From assembly GCF_002093625.1 (NCBI RefSeq), contig NZ_MRWD01000033.1:1-58339 (forward strand): a stretch of DNA of 58,339 nt. Direction: 5' to 3'. Positions 32,132-40,288 of this stretch are shown here, piece after piece; positions within the stretch are counted from its first letter, which is position 1; every line of letters begins with the position of its first letter. Source of the stretch: Rouxiella silvae. Its GTDB lineage: Bacteria; Pseudomonadota; Gammaproteobacteria; Enterobacterales; Enterobacteriaceae. Position numbers and translations under genes: made by a program. The notes under the pieces are model-generated. The model did not search any database. It was not told where the DNA came from and was given only the letters and a program-made list of their open reading frames with translations.

Positions 32132-32923
32132 ATGCCATCAGGCGAAACAGTTAATGCAGTCTCAGGTTTAGCGCTGAATATTAATCAGGTCAGTCATGCC
32201 TTTTATCTGGAAGGGAAAACCTTACCGGTGCTGGATGACGTTTCTCTCAACGTCGAGCCGGGAGAATTTGTGGCGCTATTGGGGCCTTCTGGTTGTGGAA
32301 AGTCCACGCTGCTGCGCCTGGTTGCCGGACTGGATAACCCTATCGACGGCGATATTTTTGAAGATGGACGTCCGCTGCTGCAACCCGATCCCAGCCGAGT
32401 GGTGGTGTTTCAAGACCCAACGCTTTACCCGTGGCGCAGCGTGTGGGGCAACGTTTCATTGGGTCTGCAAACACGGGGTAAATTAACTGAAGACGGGCGG
32501 CGGCATATTGATAACACCCTGGAAAAGGTGGGGTTAAGCCAGTTTGCCAATGCCTGGCCGCACCAGCTTTCTGGGGGTATGGCGCAGCGAACTGCGCTGG
32601 CGAGAGCGTTGGTCAATCATCCCAGGTTGCTTATTCTCGACGAGCCGCTGGGCAAGCTTGACTCCCTGACCCGTATCCGCATGCAGCAGGAATTGGTTGG
32701 GCTGTGGCGCGAACAAAAATTTACCACCTTGATGGTCACGCACGACGTTGAGGAGGCATTGCTGATGGCCAATCGGGTGGTGATATTCAGCCCTCGTCCG
32801 GCGAGAATTATTGAAACGATAGACGTGCCGTTGCCTTATCCGCGACGTCGCGATGACCCGCGTTTGGTTGAGCTGCGCACGCGAGCGTTACAACTGCTGG
32901 GTGCCGACGTTCCCGTTGCCTAA
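32132..32923 (+). CDS. sulfonate/taurine-type ABC ATP-binding protein
   Basis: 263 residues of the SsuB/TauB type: Walker A GPSGCGKST, Q-loop VFQDPTLYPWRSVWGNV, signature LSGGMAQRTALARAL, Walker B LLILDEPLGKLDSLTR, and THDVEEALLMANRV. It is on the strand opposite to its presumed permease and binding protein, separated by a 282-bp divergent promoter region, and is followed 17 bp later by a cysteine-synthase-like gene. It energises uptake of an organosulfur compound, by context. Confidence 0.9.
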   Translation: MPSGETVNAVSGLALNINQVSHAFYLEGKTLPVLDDVSLNVEPGEFVALLGPSGCGKSTLLRLVAGLDNPIDGDIFEDGRPLLQPDPSRVVVFQDPTLYPWRSVWGNVSLGLQTRGKLTEDGRRHIDNTLEKVGLSQFANAWPHQLSGGMAQRTALARALVNHPRLLILDEPLGKLDSLTRIRMQQELVGLWREQKFTTLMVTHDVEEALLMANRVVIFSPRPARIIETIDVPLPYPRRRDDPRLVELRTRALQLLGADVPVA

Positions 32924-32940
32924 TTTTTCTGGAGTTCATT

Positions 32941-33999
32941 ATGACAATTCATAACGCCATTACCGAGCTTGTAGGCAATACGCCATTATTAAGGCTTAAC
33001 CGTTTTGGCCAGCAGTTTCAATTAAATGTCGACCTGCTTGCCAAGCTGGAATACTTTAATCCAAACCACAGTATTAAAGACCGAATTGCTTTATCCATGA
33101 TTGAGGCCGCCGAGCGTTCCGGTCAATTAAAACCCGGTGTCACGCTGGTCGATACCACCAGCGGTAATACCGGCATCGGACTGGCGGCCATCGCGGCGGC
33201 CAAGGGATATAAGTTTCGCGTTTATTTACACGATAAACTCAGTGCCGAGCGATTCGCTATTCTCAGCGCTTTCGGCGCAGAGATTATTCCCTTTAGCCAG
33301 GTCCCTGGTTTTGACAAAATTCTGGAAGACAGTGACGGTGATTTCGTTGCCGCCGCCAAGTGGTTGGCCGAAAACGTCATCCTCAAAGAGCCCAATGTAT
33401 TCTTCACTTATCAACTTGAAAATCCGGCTAATCCGCAGGCGCACTACCACAGCACAGGCCCGGAAATTTGGCAACAAACTGCCGGACAGGTGGATATCGT
33501 TATCGCCTCGGTAGGTACGGGGGGCACGCTGTCAGGTACAGGAAAATACCTCAAACAGCTGAAGCCGGACATTAAGCTGATTGCCGTTGAACCGGGCATT
33601 CATTCTATTCCCGACCGAGAAAACCCCGATGCCAAGGAAATTACCGGCGTTCATGCCTTCAGCACCGTTCTGCCCGAGCGCGTTCCCTTGACCTTGGATC
33701 GCGAGCTGTTTGATGAAGTCGTGTCGGTCGAAAGTTGGCAAGCGGTGCAGGCGGCCAGAGAAGTGGCGACTACCGACGGCATCCTGATTGGCGAGTCGTC
33801 GGGCGCAGTGCTTTATGCGGCACGCGAAATTGCCCGGAGGCCAGAAAATAGGGGCAAGCGCATCGTCACTATACTTGCCGACAGCGGTCTGACTTACCTC
33901 TCAACCGGGCTTTATGACCCGCAGCTCAGCATTGAACAAATTAAGGTTCAGGCTTTACTAAAAAGCCGTGCGGCTGAATTCGTTGAGACTCCGTTTTAA
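32941..33999 (+). CDS. cysteine synthase-like PLP enzyme (CysK/CysM family)
   Basis: 352 residues, fold type II PLP enzyme: ELVGNTPLLRL, Lys site NHSIKDRIALSMIEAA, VDTTSGNTGIGLAAIAAAKG, VGTGGTLSGTGKYLK and a C-terminal ILADSGLTYLSTGLY. CysK/CysM combine O-acetylserine with sulfide or thiosulfate to make cysteine. It is longer than CysK (about 320) and sits directly after the ABC ATPase, so it may be a dedicated enzyme that traps the sulfur released from the imported compound. A beta-substitution enzyme with another substrate is possible. Confidence 0.9.
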   Translation: MTIHNAITELVGNTPLLRLNRFGQQFQLNVDLLAKLEYFNPNHSIKDRIALSMIEAAERSGQLKPGVTLVDTTSGNTGIGLAAIAAAKGYKFRVYLHDKLSAERFAILSAFGAEIIPFSQVPGFDKILEDSDGDFVAAAKWLAENVILKEPNVFFTYQLENPANPQAHYHSTGPEIWQQTAGQVDIVIASVGTGGTLSGTGKYLKQLKPDIKLIAVEPGIHSIPDRENPDAKEITGVHAFSTVLPERVPLTLDRELFDEVVSVESWQAVQAAREVATTDGILIGESSGAVLYAAREIARRPENRGKRIVTILADSGLTYLSTGLYDPQLSIEQIKVQALLKSRAAEFVETPF

Positions 34000-34010
34000 T
34001 GAGTGCCTCT

Positions 34011-34030
34011 CCCTCATGGCCGCATGAGGG
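34011..34030 (+). terminator. hairpin after the cysteine synthase-like gene
   Basis: CCCTCATG-gccg-CATGAGGG is a perfect 8-bp stem 12 bases after the stop codon. It is followed by ATAAAATAAG rather than a T-run, so it is a weak terminator or an mRNA end structure. Confidence 0.5.
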
Positions 34031-34141
34031 ATAAAATAAGAATGCAAAAATACATAATTTTCCGTTCAATTGCCAAAGCTCCCCCTCAACACATCATCCA
34101 TCATCGCGGTAACTCATTTTCTCTCTTTTTAAGACGTTTTT

Positions 34142-34689
34142 ATGCATTCCTCCTTCTCTCTCTCCCAGAGGCTGGGCCTTCACAAGCTCAATTCCGTGCT
34201 GGACGCTCAGCGTACCGCGATGCAAAGCCTCCCTAAACGTGTCACTCACGATACCCTAAAGCAGCTGCACCAGGTCATGACTCAGGGAGAGCGATGGCAG
34301 GAAGATGAGGCGTTTTGCCAGACTCTGGAGGGTGTTATGCGCAATGATGAGTTCCGCGAAGAATTCAAGAAAGACACCGGACAGTCCTTGCTTATGAGCG
34401 CAAAACATCTGTCTACACCTCAGGCAAAACAGCTGATGTCGTTTATCTCTGCGCAGCTCGCGCCAGATGCTGCTCCCTGCGTAAAAACTGACCTTTCCGT
34501 TTCGTCCGGCCAGTCATTGTAGAACGTCATGAAGGACTGCCTGAAACGCCGTTTTTTGCGGTGGAGTATAAGCCTTATATGGAAGTTTCCCTGCCGCCGA
34601 GGCGAACCCTCTGCGTATTAGGAAACGAAACGCCAATATCTGTTGAGAAAGGCGATAACGTTTGTGACGCCAGCTTCAGCGTTAAGTAA
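34142..34689 (+). pseudogene. unidentified gene, apparently frameshifted
   Basis: The first frame from ATG 34142 gives 126 residues (MHSSFSLSQRLGLHKLNSVL ..., acidic and helical in the middle) and stops at 34522. The next frame (-1) is open from 34492 to 34689 and reads like real protein: RFVRPVIVERHEGLPETPFF and VEYKPYMEVSLPPRRTL. Joining the two between 34492 and 34522 would give a protein of about 180 residues. I see no slippery heptamer, so a mutation (or a base error) is more likely than programmed frameshifting. No family is recognised. It has a poor RBS and a terminator at 34703. Confidence 0.5.
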
Positions 34690-34702
34690 AATATTTACGC
34701 AA

Positions 34703-34731
34703 AAATGGGCCCCGAATGTCGGGGCCCATTT
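34703..34731. terminator. bidirectional intrinsic terminator
   Basis: AAATGGGCCCCGA-atg-TCGGGGCCCATTT is a perfect 13-bp stem with A-run before and T-run after. It serves both the plus-strand gene ending at 34689 and the minus-strand binding protein gene ending at 34768. Confidence 0.9.
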
Positions 34732-34767
34732 ACTTTGTGGCTTATGTTTACGCATTAGCAGAGAAAA

Positions 34768-35715
34768 TCAGTGCTTGTCTAGAGACCAGGTGGCGCTGTT
34801 GACGTTAACCGCCACCGGCAACAGGCCGACATTTTTGAATTTATCCGCTAATACTTGCTGCTCTTTAAACACTTGTGGCGTCATACGCTCGGCGCCAAAC
34901 GGCATTCTCGCCAGCGCTTTTGCCCAAATACTTTTATCGAGGCCAGTTGATTTAGACAAAATATCGGCAGTTGCATCGGAGTGTGTGTTGGCCCAATCGC
35001 TGGTGCTTTTCAATTCATCAATCAGTTTCTCGGCAGTCTGCGGATAGCCTTCGGCAAATTTTCTGCTCGCCAGGAAGAAGGTGTAGTGCGGCACTAATCC
35101 CACAGCGTTTTTCAGCTCACGGGCCTTGGCGTTGGTTTCCACTTCGGCCAGGAACGGATCCCAGATAACCCACGCGTCGATAGCGCCGCGCTGGAAGGCA
35201 GCACGGGCATCGCTTGGGGCTAAATAGACCGGGGTAATGTCTTTGTAAGTCAGGCCTGCATTTTCCAGCGCGGCTACCAGCAGGTAATTAACGTCTGAGC
35301 CTTTGTTAAGCGCCACGCGTTTCCCTTTAAGGTCGGCCACGGTTTTAATGGTCGAGTTCTCCGGTACCACAATGGCTTCGGTTTTCGGACTCGCCGGGGA
35401 GTGGGCCAGATACACCAGGTCAGCCTTGGCCGCCTGGGCAATCACCGGGGGGGCATCGCCGGTGGCCGCTAAATCGATACTGCCGACGTTGAGCCCTTCG
35501 AGCATCTGCGGACCCGCGGTAAACTCGATCCAATGCACCTCGATACCCTGTTTTTTAAAATCGGCATCCAGCGTGCCGCGATATTTTAACAGCGCGAAAA
35601 TATTGGCTTTCTGATAGCCAATATTGACCTCTTTCGGCGTGGTTTCAGCCTGCGCCACCTGCACGGTGGAGAGTAAAACGACCGCTGCGATCGCGTTGAT
35701 CACTAACTTTTTCAT
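34768..35715 (-). CDS. sulfonate ABC transporter substrate-binding protein (SsuA-like), orphan
   Basis: 315 residues with a Sec signal peptide (MKKLVINAIAAVVLLSTVQVA, cleavage after AQA; given here as a landmark from residue 1). The mature SsuA fold shows NIGYQKANIFALLKYRG, IEFTAGPQMLEGLNVGSIDL, RVALNKGSDVNYLLV and GAIDAWVIWDPFLAEVE, as in aliphatic sulfonate-binding proteins. No permease or ATPase is adjacent, so it may share the ABC system at 29767-32923 or an ssuBC elsewhere. It is clearly paralogous to the C-terminal domain of the regulator encoded just upstream at 35840. ATG 35715 is used because it starts the signal peptide. Confidence 0.92.
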   Translation of the reverse strand: MKKLVINAIAAVVLLSTVQVAQAETTPKEVNIGYQKANIFALLKYRGTLDADFKKQGIEVHWIEFTAGPQMLEGLNVGSIDLAATGDAPPVIAQAAKADLVYLAHSPASPKTEAIVVPENSTIKTVADLKGKRVALNKGSDVNYLLVAALENAGLTYKDITPVYLAPSDARAAFQRGAIDAWVIWDPFLAEVETNAKARELKNAVGLVPHYTFFLASRKFAEGYPQTAEKLIDELKSTSDWANTHSDATADILSKSTGLDKSIWAKALARMPFGAERMTPQVFKEQQVLADKFKNVGLLPVAVNVNSATWSLDKH

Positions 35716-35839
35716 GTTTATTTTCCAGGAATTGATATAGCTAAAAGATTGGTCTTTTGGGGAACATAGCAAAAATTGTAATAAGGGTTTAATAGATTAA
35801 CGGCATAAGTTAGATAAAAGTGGCGTATATGACGCGGCA

Positions 35840-37729
35840 CTACTCGGTCCACACCGCATCGCGCACTTTAATTGCTCGCGGGATCAGTCCTAGCGCATAA
35901 AACCGGTCGGCAATTGCCTGCTGGTCACGAATAATTCCCAAATCCATTCTCTGTGCCTGATGGCTGCGCCGCGCTAGCGCGTGGGTGAGTGAGTCGGTCG
36001 CCATTCCCAGCTCGGCAGAAAGCAGTGCAGCAGCCTCAAGGCGGTGGCTGTCTATGTAGCGGCCAGTTTGCTCCAGCGCACTCATTACGTGGTGAAGCAG
36101 GTCTGCGGAGTGCGCCGCAAAGTCGCGGTGTGCCAGATAAAACTGATGATTATTAACCCGGCCGCTGCCGTTGGCTATTACCCGGAGCTGGCCGCCGCGC
36201 TCTGCGTCGCTAAGCAGCGGATCCCACATCATCCATGCATCCACGGCGTGGTGGTCGCTCGGGGTTAACGGGTACTTTGGCGGAGAATAGACCACTCGCA
36301 CGTCGTCGAGGGTGAGACCTGCTTCGTCCAGAACTTGCACCAGTAGGTAGTGCACATTCGAGCCTTTATTCACCGCAATGCGCTTACCGCGCAGGTCGCC
36401 GATGGTCTCTATCGGGCTTTCATTGGCCACCACTAGCGCCACGCTTTGAGGGGCAGCCGGCTCCCAGGCGACGTACAGCATGCGATTGTCATTAGCCTGA
36501 GCAAACAGCGGCGGCACTTCGCCGGTGGTACCAAAGTCAATTTCGCCGTTGCTTAGCGCATGTAACAACTGCGGTCCGGCGGGGAATTCACTCCACAAAA
36601 CGCTGATACCCCGGTTGGAAAAATCGGATTCCAACAGCTGCCTGGCTTTGAGGATGCCGAGATTGCCAAATTTCTGATAGCCGATACGCAGTTCACGCTC
36701 GTGCGATGCGAGCGGGGTTCCCCCTCGCTTGCCGTTGACGGCCACACTGCGGCGGGGTTTGATCAATCCGAGATGGCCCAGCTGTGTACGCAGCGTGTTG
36801 CGGCTGACGCCGAGCAAAGTGGCGGTTTGCAGCTGATTGCCGCCGCTTAGCTCAAAGGCGTTGCGCACCAGTGCATCAATTACGCGCTGATAAACCTGCT
36901 CATCACCCTTTTGCAACTGCTGGCGCATGAACTCGTCAAGCGCCTCTTCGCCAACAGGCAGCGAGTCGGCACCCAGTGGACCAAGGCGCAACTGACGCGG
37001 TGTGATTATCGGTTCTTTACTCAGTAGCACCGCGTTATGCAGGGTGTTTTCAAGTTCACGAATGTTGCCCGGCCACGGATACTCCATCAGTGTCAGCAAG
37101 GTTTCATCGCTCAGTTGCAGCTGCGGGCGACCCAGGCGACGGGCATAAAGACGCAGAAAATGCTCGGCCAACAGCGGGATATCTTCTCGGCGCTGGCGCA
37201 GCGGCGGCAGGGTGACTGCGGCAACGTTTAAACGGTAGTACAGATCCTCGCGAAAGCGCCTCTCACGAATGGCCTGCGCCAAATCGACGTGGGTAGCGGC
37301 AATGACCCGCACGTTAACCTTAACGGCGCGATGTGATCCCACGCGCGTGACCTCGCGTTCTTGAAGCACGCGCAGCAGTTTAACCTGTAGCGGCAGACTC
37401 AGTTCACCAATCTCGTCGAGCAACAGCGTGCCGCCCTCGGCAGCCTCAAACCAGCCCTGATGACGGTCGCGTGCGCCGGTGAACGCGCCTTTTTCATGAC
37501 CAAAGAGTTCAGACTCAGCCAGACTTTCTGTCAATGCCCCGCAGTTAACGGCCAGAAACGGTTGCTGCCTGCGCGGGCTGTGGTGATGTAAATAACGCGC
37601 AACCACCTCCTTGCCAGTGCCGGTTTCACCGACGATGAGCACCGTGGCATCGGTAGGCGCCAGACGGTCGAGTACAGTCTGAAAAGCTATCGATGCGGGA
37701 TCGATCAACGTAGGTCCATGACTCTGCAT
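35840..37729 (-). CDS. sigma-54 activator fused to an SsuA-like sulfonate-binding domain
   Basis: 629 residues from ATG 37729 (RBS TTGGAG). Domains in order: AAA+ sigma-54 interaction domain, residues about 8-240, with Walker A GETGTGKE (34-41), the sigma-54 contact loop GAFTGA (81-86), Walker B LLLDEIGE (102-109) and [11 protein letters not shown] (218-228). A Fis-type HTH follows (297-317, [17 protein letters not shown]), then an SsuA-like binding fold (about 347-629: [58 protein letters not shown]). It has no signal peptide, so the binding domain must sense its ligand in the cytoplasm. NtrC-family proteins normally carry the sensor at the N-terminus, so a C-terminal transporter-derived sensor is unusual. 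It is divergent from ssuD and most likely drives the sulfur operon. Confidence 0.93.
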   Translation of the reverse strand: MQSHGPTLIDPASIAFQTVLDRLAPTDATVLIVGETGTGKEVVARYLHHHSPRRQQPFLAVNCGALTESLAESELFGHEKGAFTGARDRHQGWFEAAEGGTLLLDEIGELSLPLQVKLLRVLQEREVTRVGSHRAVKVNVRVIAATHVDLAQAIRERRFREDLYYRLNVAAVTLPPLRQRREDIPLLAEHFLRLYARRLGRPQLQLSDETLLTLMEYPWPGNIRELENTLHNAVLLSKEPIITPRQLRLGPLGADSLPVGEEALDEFMRQQLQKGDEQVYQRVIDALVRNAFELSGGNQLQTATLLGVSRNTLRTQLGHLGLIKPRRSVAVNGKRGGTPLASHERELRIGYQKFGNLGILKARQLLESDFSNRGISVLWSEFPAGPQLLHALSNGEIDFGTTGEVPPLFAQANDNRMLYVAWEPAAPQSVALVVANESPIETIGDLRGKRIAVNKGSNVHYLLVQVLDEAGLTLDDVRVVYSPPKYPLTPSDHHAVDAWMMWDPLLSDAERGGQLRVIANGSGRVNNHQFYLAHRDFAAHSADLLHHVMSALEQTGRYIDSHRLEAAALLSAELGMATDSLTHALARRSHQAQRMDLGIIRDQQAIADRFYALGLIPRAIKVRDAVWTE

Positions 37730-37805
37730 CTTCACTCCAAAAATTAGCCGGGAAAGAGACAATACCGCCGAGCGGGGACTTGGGCGAGAGGGAAAAATCG
37801 TGAAT

Positions 37806-37853
37806 TGTTGCGAATGCAGCAGTGACATCGCAGCAGGTGTTGCATTTGCAGCA
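37806..37853. promoter_or_regulatory. paired enhancer sites for the sigma-54 activator
   Basis: TGTTGC-gaat-GCAGCA (37806-37821) and TGTTGC-attt-GCAGCA (37838-37853) are two copies of the same 16-bp imperfect palindrome, 32 bp apart centre to centre, which is three helical turns. A further GCAGCA half site lies between them. They sit about 65-110 bp upstream of the -24/-12 promoter of ssuD and 77 bp upstream of the regulator start, ideal for an activator binding two dimers and possibly for autoregulation. Confidence 0.8.
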
Positions 37854-37915
37854 ATTTTTTAGCTGAGGATTATTTTTAATTCATTGAAATATAACAATAA
37901 TAAAATTCCTGCGCA

Positions 37916-37934
37916 TTGGCACGCTTCCTGCTTT
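37916..37934 (+). promoter_or_regulatory. sigma-54 (-24/-12) promoter of ssuD
   Basis: TTGGCACGCTTCCTGCTTT matches the RpoN consensus: GG at 37918-37919 and GC at 37930-37931 with exactly 10 bases between, inside TGGCAC and CTGCT. It lies 68 bp upstream of the ssuD ATG and downstream of the paired palindromes. Confidence 0.85.
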
Positions 37935-38001
37935 GTTGTTTATAACCAAACTGAAGTTTTTAATCTGTTAAATTCAGATATCGTTATATAGGAAAGTGAT
38001 A

Positions 38002-39174
38002 ATGAGCCATGCAGCGCAGGACAACATCAACGTATTCTGGTTTTTACCTACTCACGGCGACGGACGCTATCTCGGCACTACCGAAGGAGGCCGTCCCGTT
38101 GATTTGCCCTATTTACAACAGGTTGCGCTGGCCGCTGATAATCTCGGCTACTACGGGGTACTGATCCCGACCGGGAAAAGCTGTGAGGATTCGTGGCTGG
38201 TAGCGTCGGCCTTGGCACCGATTACCAAAAAACTGCGTTATCTGGTCGCCGTGCGTCCTGGCCTACAGCCGCCGACGCTGGCGGCGCGCATGGCGGCTAC
38301 CTTAGACCGACTTTCTGAGGGGCGTTTGTTGATTAACGTCGTGACTGGCGGTGACCCCGTTGAGAATAAGGGTGACGGAATTTTCCTCAGCCACGCCGAT
38401 CGCTACAAAGTGACCCGTGAGTTTCTTGAAGTTTATACACGGCTGCTCAAGGGCGAAAAAGTGGATTTCCACGGTGAGCATATTCGGGTTGAAGGTGCCG
38501 AAGTGTTATTCCCACCGGTTCAGGAAAACGGCCCTCCGCTGTATTTCGGTGGATCTTCCGACGAGGCTATCGACGTTGCCGCTGACCAGATTGATACCTA
38601 TCTGACCTGGGGCGAGCCGGTGGCGCAGGTGGCAGAAAAACTGGCGGTCGTGCGTCAGCGGGCTGAAGAACGCGGCCGCAAACTCAGCTACGGCATTCGC
38701 CTGCACGTGATAGTGCGCGAAACCGAAGAGGAAGCCTGGGCCGCGGCAGACCGCCTGATTGCCCATCTTGATGAAGACACTATCGCTGCCGCGCAGAAAA
38801 TCTTTGCCCGTATGGACTCAACCGGACAAGCCCGCATGAGTGCGCTACACGGCGGTTCGCGAGACGGACTGCGCATAGCTCCCAACCTGTGGGCCGGGGT
38901 GGGTCTGGTTCGAGGGGGTGCAGGCACGGCGCTGGTAGGCAATCCGCAGCAGGTCGCCGAGCGTATTCGCGAGTATCAGGCGCTGGGTATAGACAACTTT
39001 ATTTTCTCCGGTTATCCGCATCTCGAAGAGGCGCATCGTTTCGCCGAGCTGGTGATGCCGCTGCTGCCGCTGGCGACGAACGCAGAAAAGCGTCAGCGCA
39101 CGGTGAATACCGGACCTTTCGGTGAAACCATCGGCGGCGATCGTCGCCCGGTAAAACAGAATAATAGCCATTAA
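38002..39174 (+). CDS. ssuD: FMNH2-dependent alkanesulfonate monooxygenase
   Basis: 390 residues, LLM flavin monooxygenase, closely like E. coli Ssu[21 protein letters not shown] at the start, [17 protein letters not shown] with the active-site Cys, VNVVTGGDP-type loop ([16 protein letters not shown]), [16 protein letters not shown], and [11 protein letters not shown] containing the catalytic Arg and His. It splits alkanesulfonates into aldehyde and sulfite using FMNH2 and O2. ATG 38002 follows GGAAAG. It is the first gene after the sigma-54 promoter. No ssuE-like flavin reductase is in the window. Confidence 0.96.
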   Translation: MSHAAQDNINVFWFLPTHGDGRYLGTTEGGRPVDLPYLQQVALAADNLGYYGVLIPTGKSCEDSWLVASALAPITKKLRYLVAVRPGLQPPTLAARMAATLDRLSEGRLLINVVTGGDPVENKGDGIFLSHADRYKVTREFLEVYTRLLKGEKVDFHGEHIRVEGAEVLFPPVQENGPPLYFGGSSDEAIDVAADQIDTYLTWGEPVAQVAEKLAVVRQRAEERGRKLSYGIRLHVIVRETEEEAWAAADRLIAHLDEDTIAAAQKIFARMDSTGQARMSALHGGSRDGLRIAPNLWAGVGLVRGGAGTALVGNPQQVAERIREYQALGIDNFIFSGYPHLEEAHRFAELVMPLLPLATNAEKRQRTVNTGPFGETIGGDRRPVKQNNSH

Positions 39175-39181
39175 GGATATA

Positions 39182-40288
39182 ATGATGAGCCATAAAATCA
39201 GCAACGATCCTATTCAATTTGCCTACTGGGTGCCCAACGTCTCCGGCGGTTTGGTTATCAGTAATATCCCTCAGCGCACCAGTTGGGACTTTGACTATAA
39301 CCGCAAGCTGGCGCAAATTGCCGAGCGTGCCGGTTTTGACTATGCGCTAACACAGATTCGCTTCACCGCAGGCTATGGCGCAGACAATCAGCATGAGTCG
39401 GTGGCGTTCTCTCACGGACTGCTGGGCGCTACCGAAAAGTTAAAAGTGATCGCCGCGCTGTTGCCAGGCCCTTGGAATCCGACGCTGGCGGCCAAACAGA
39501 TAGCCACCATCAGTCACCTGACTAACGCACGCATCGCGGTGAATATCGTCAGCGGCTGGTTCCGAGGTGAGTTTAAGGCCATCGGCGAGCCGTGGCTGGA
39601 TCACGAAGAACGTTATTTGCGTTCCGAAGAGTTCATTCGCTGTCTGCGCGGTATTTGGCAGGACGAAACCTTCAACTTTGCCGGTGATTTTTATCGCTAT
39701 CGCGACTATGTCATGAAGCCTAAGCCACTCAACCCCTTGCCTGAAATTTTCCAGGGCGGCAGCTCGCGCGCCGCGCGTGATATGGCGGCCCGCGTGTCTG
39801 ACTGGTACTTCACCAACGGCAACAGCGTGGACGGTATTCGCCAGCAGGTTGAAGACATTGAGCATAAAGCGGCGATTAATCATCATAAGGTGAAGGTCGG
39901 GGTTAACGGCTTTGTCATCGCCCGTGAAAGCGAGAAAGAGGCAAAAGAGGTATTGCAGCAAATTATCGACCAGGCAAATCCAGACGCGGTTAAAGGCTTC
40001 CAGCATGAGGCGAAAAATGCCGGCAGCGCTTCGCCGGAAGGCGAGGGCAACTGGGCAAAATCTACCCTAGAAGATTTGGTTCAATACAATGATGGTTTTA
40101 AAACCAATCTGATCGGTACGCCGCAGCAAATTGCCGAACGCATTATTGCCCTGAAAAATGCTGGTGTAAGCCTGATGCTGCTGGGTTTTCTGCACTTCCA
40201 GGAAGAGGTCGAGTTCTTTGGCCGCGAAGTTATGCCGCTGGTGCGTGAGCTGGAGCGTCAGCAGCAGCCGGAGCTGAGTCATGGCTAG
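39182..40288 (+). CDS. sfnG: dimethylsulfone monooxygenase SfnG
   Basis: 368 residues, LLM flavin monooxygenase of the SfnG type: FAYWVPNVSGGLVISNIPQR at the N-terminus, RIAVNIVSGWFRGEFKAIGE, EIFQGGSSRAARDMAARVSD and GFLHFQEEVEFFGREVMPLV. SfnG uses FMNH2 to turn dimethylsulfone into methanesulfinate, feeding the SsuD/MsuD route to sulfite. It starts 8 bp after ssuD and overlaps the next gene by 8 bp. In pseudomonads sfnG is also under sigma-54 control, by SfnR. Confidence 0.93.
   Translation: MMSHKISNDPIQFAYWVPNVSGGLVISNIPQRTSWDFDYNRKLAQIAERAGFDYALTQIRFTAGYGADNQHESVAFSHGLLGATEKLKVIAALLPGPWNPTLAAKQIATISHLTNARIAVNIVSGWFRGEFKAIGEPWLDHEERYLRSEEFIRCLRGIWQDETFNFAGDFYRYRDYVMKPKPLNPLPEIFQGGSSRAARDMAARVSDWYFTNGNSVDGIRQQVEDIEHKAAINHHKVKVGVNGFVIARESEKEAKEVLQQIIDQANPDAVKGFQHEAKNAGSASPEGEGNWAKSTLEDLVQYNDGFKTNLIGTPQQIAERIIALKNAGVSLMLLGFLHFQEEVEFFGREVMPLVRELERQQQPELSHG

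Noticed and set aside
34003-34236. 77-codon ORF after the cysteine synthase-like gene
   Set aside because: It has no RBS, no similarity, contains a hairpin and overlaps the start of the 34142 gene in another frame.
34484-34522. Programmed -1 frameshift in the unknown gene at 34142
   Set aside because: No X-XXY-YYZ heptamer or strong downstream structure was seen in the permitted interval. A mutation is the simpler explanation.
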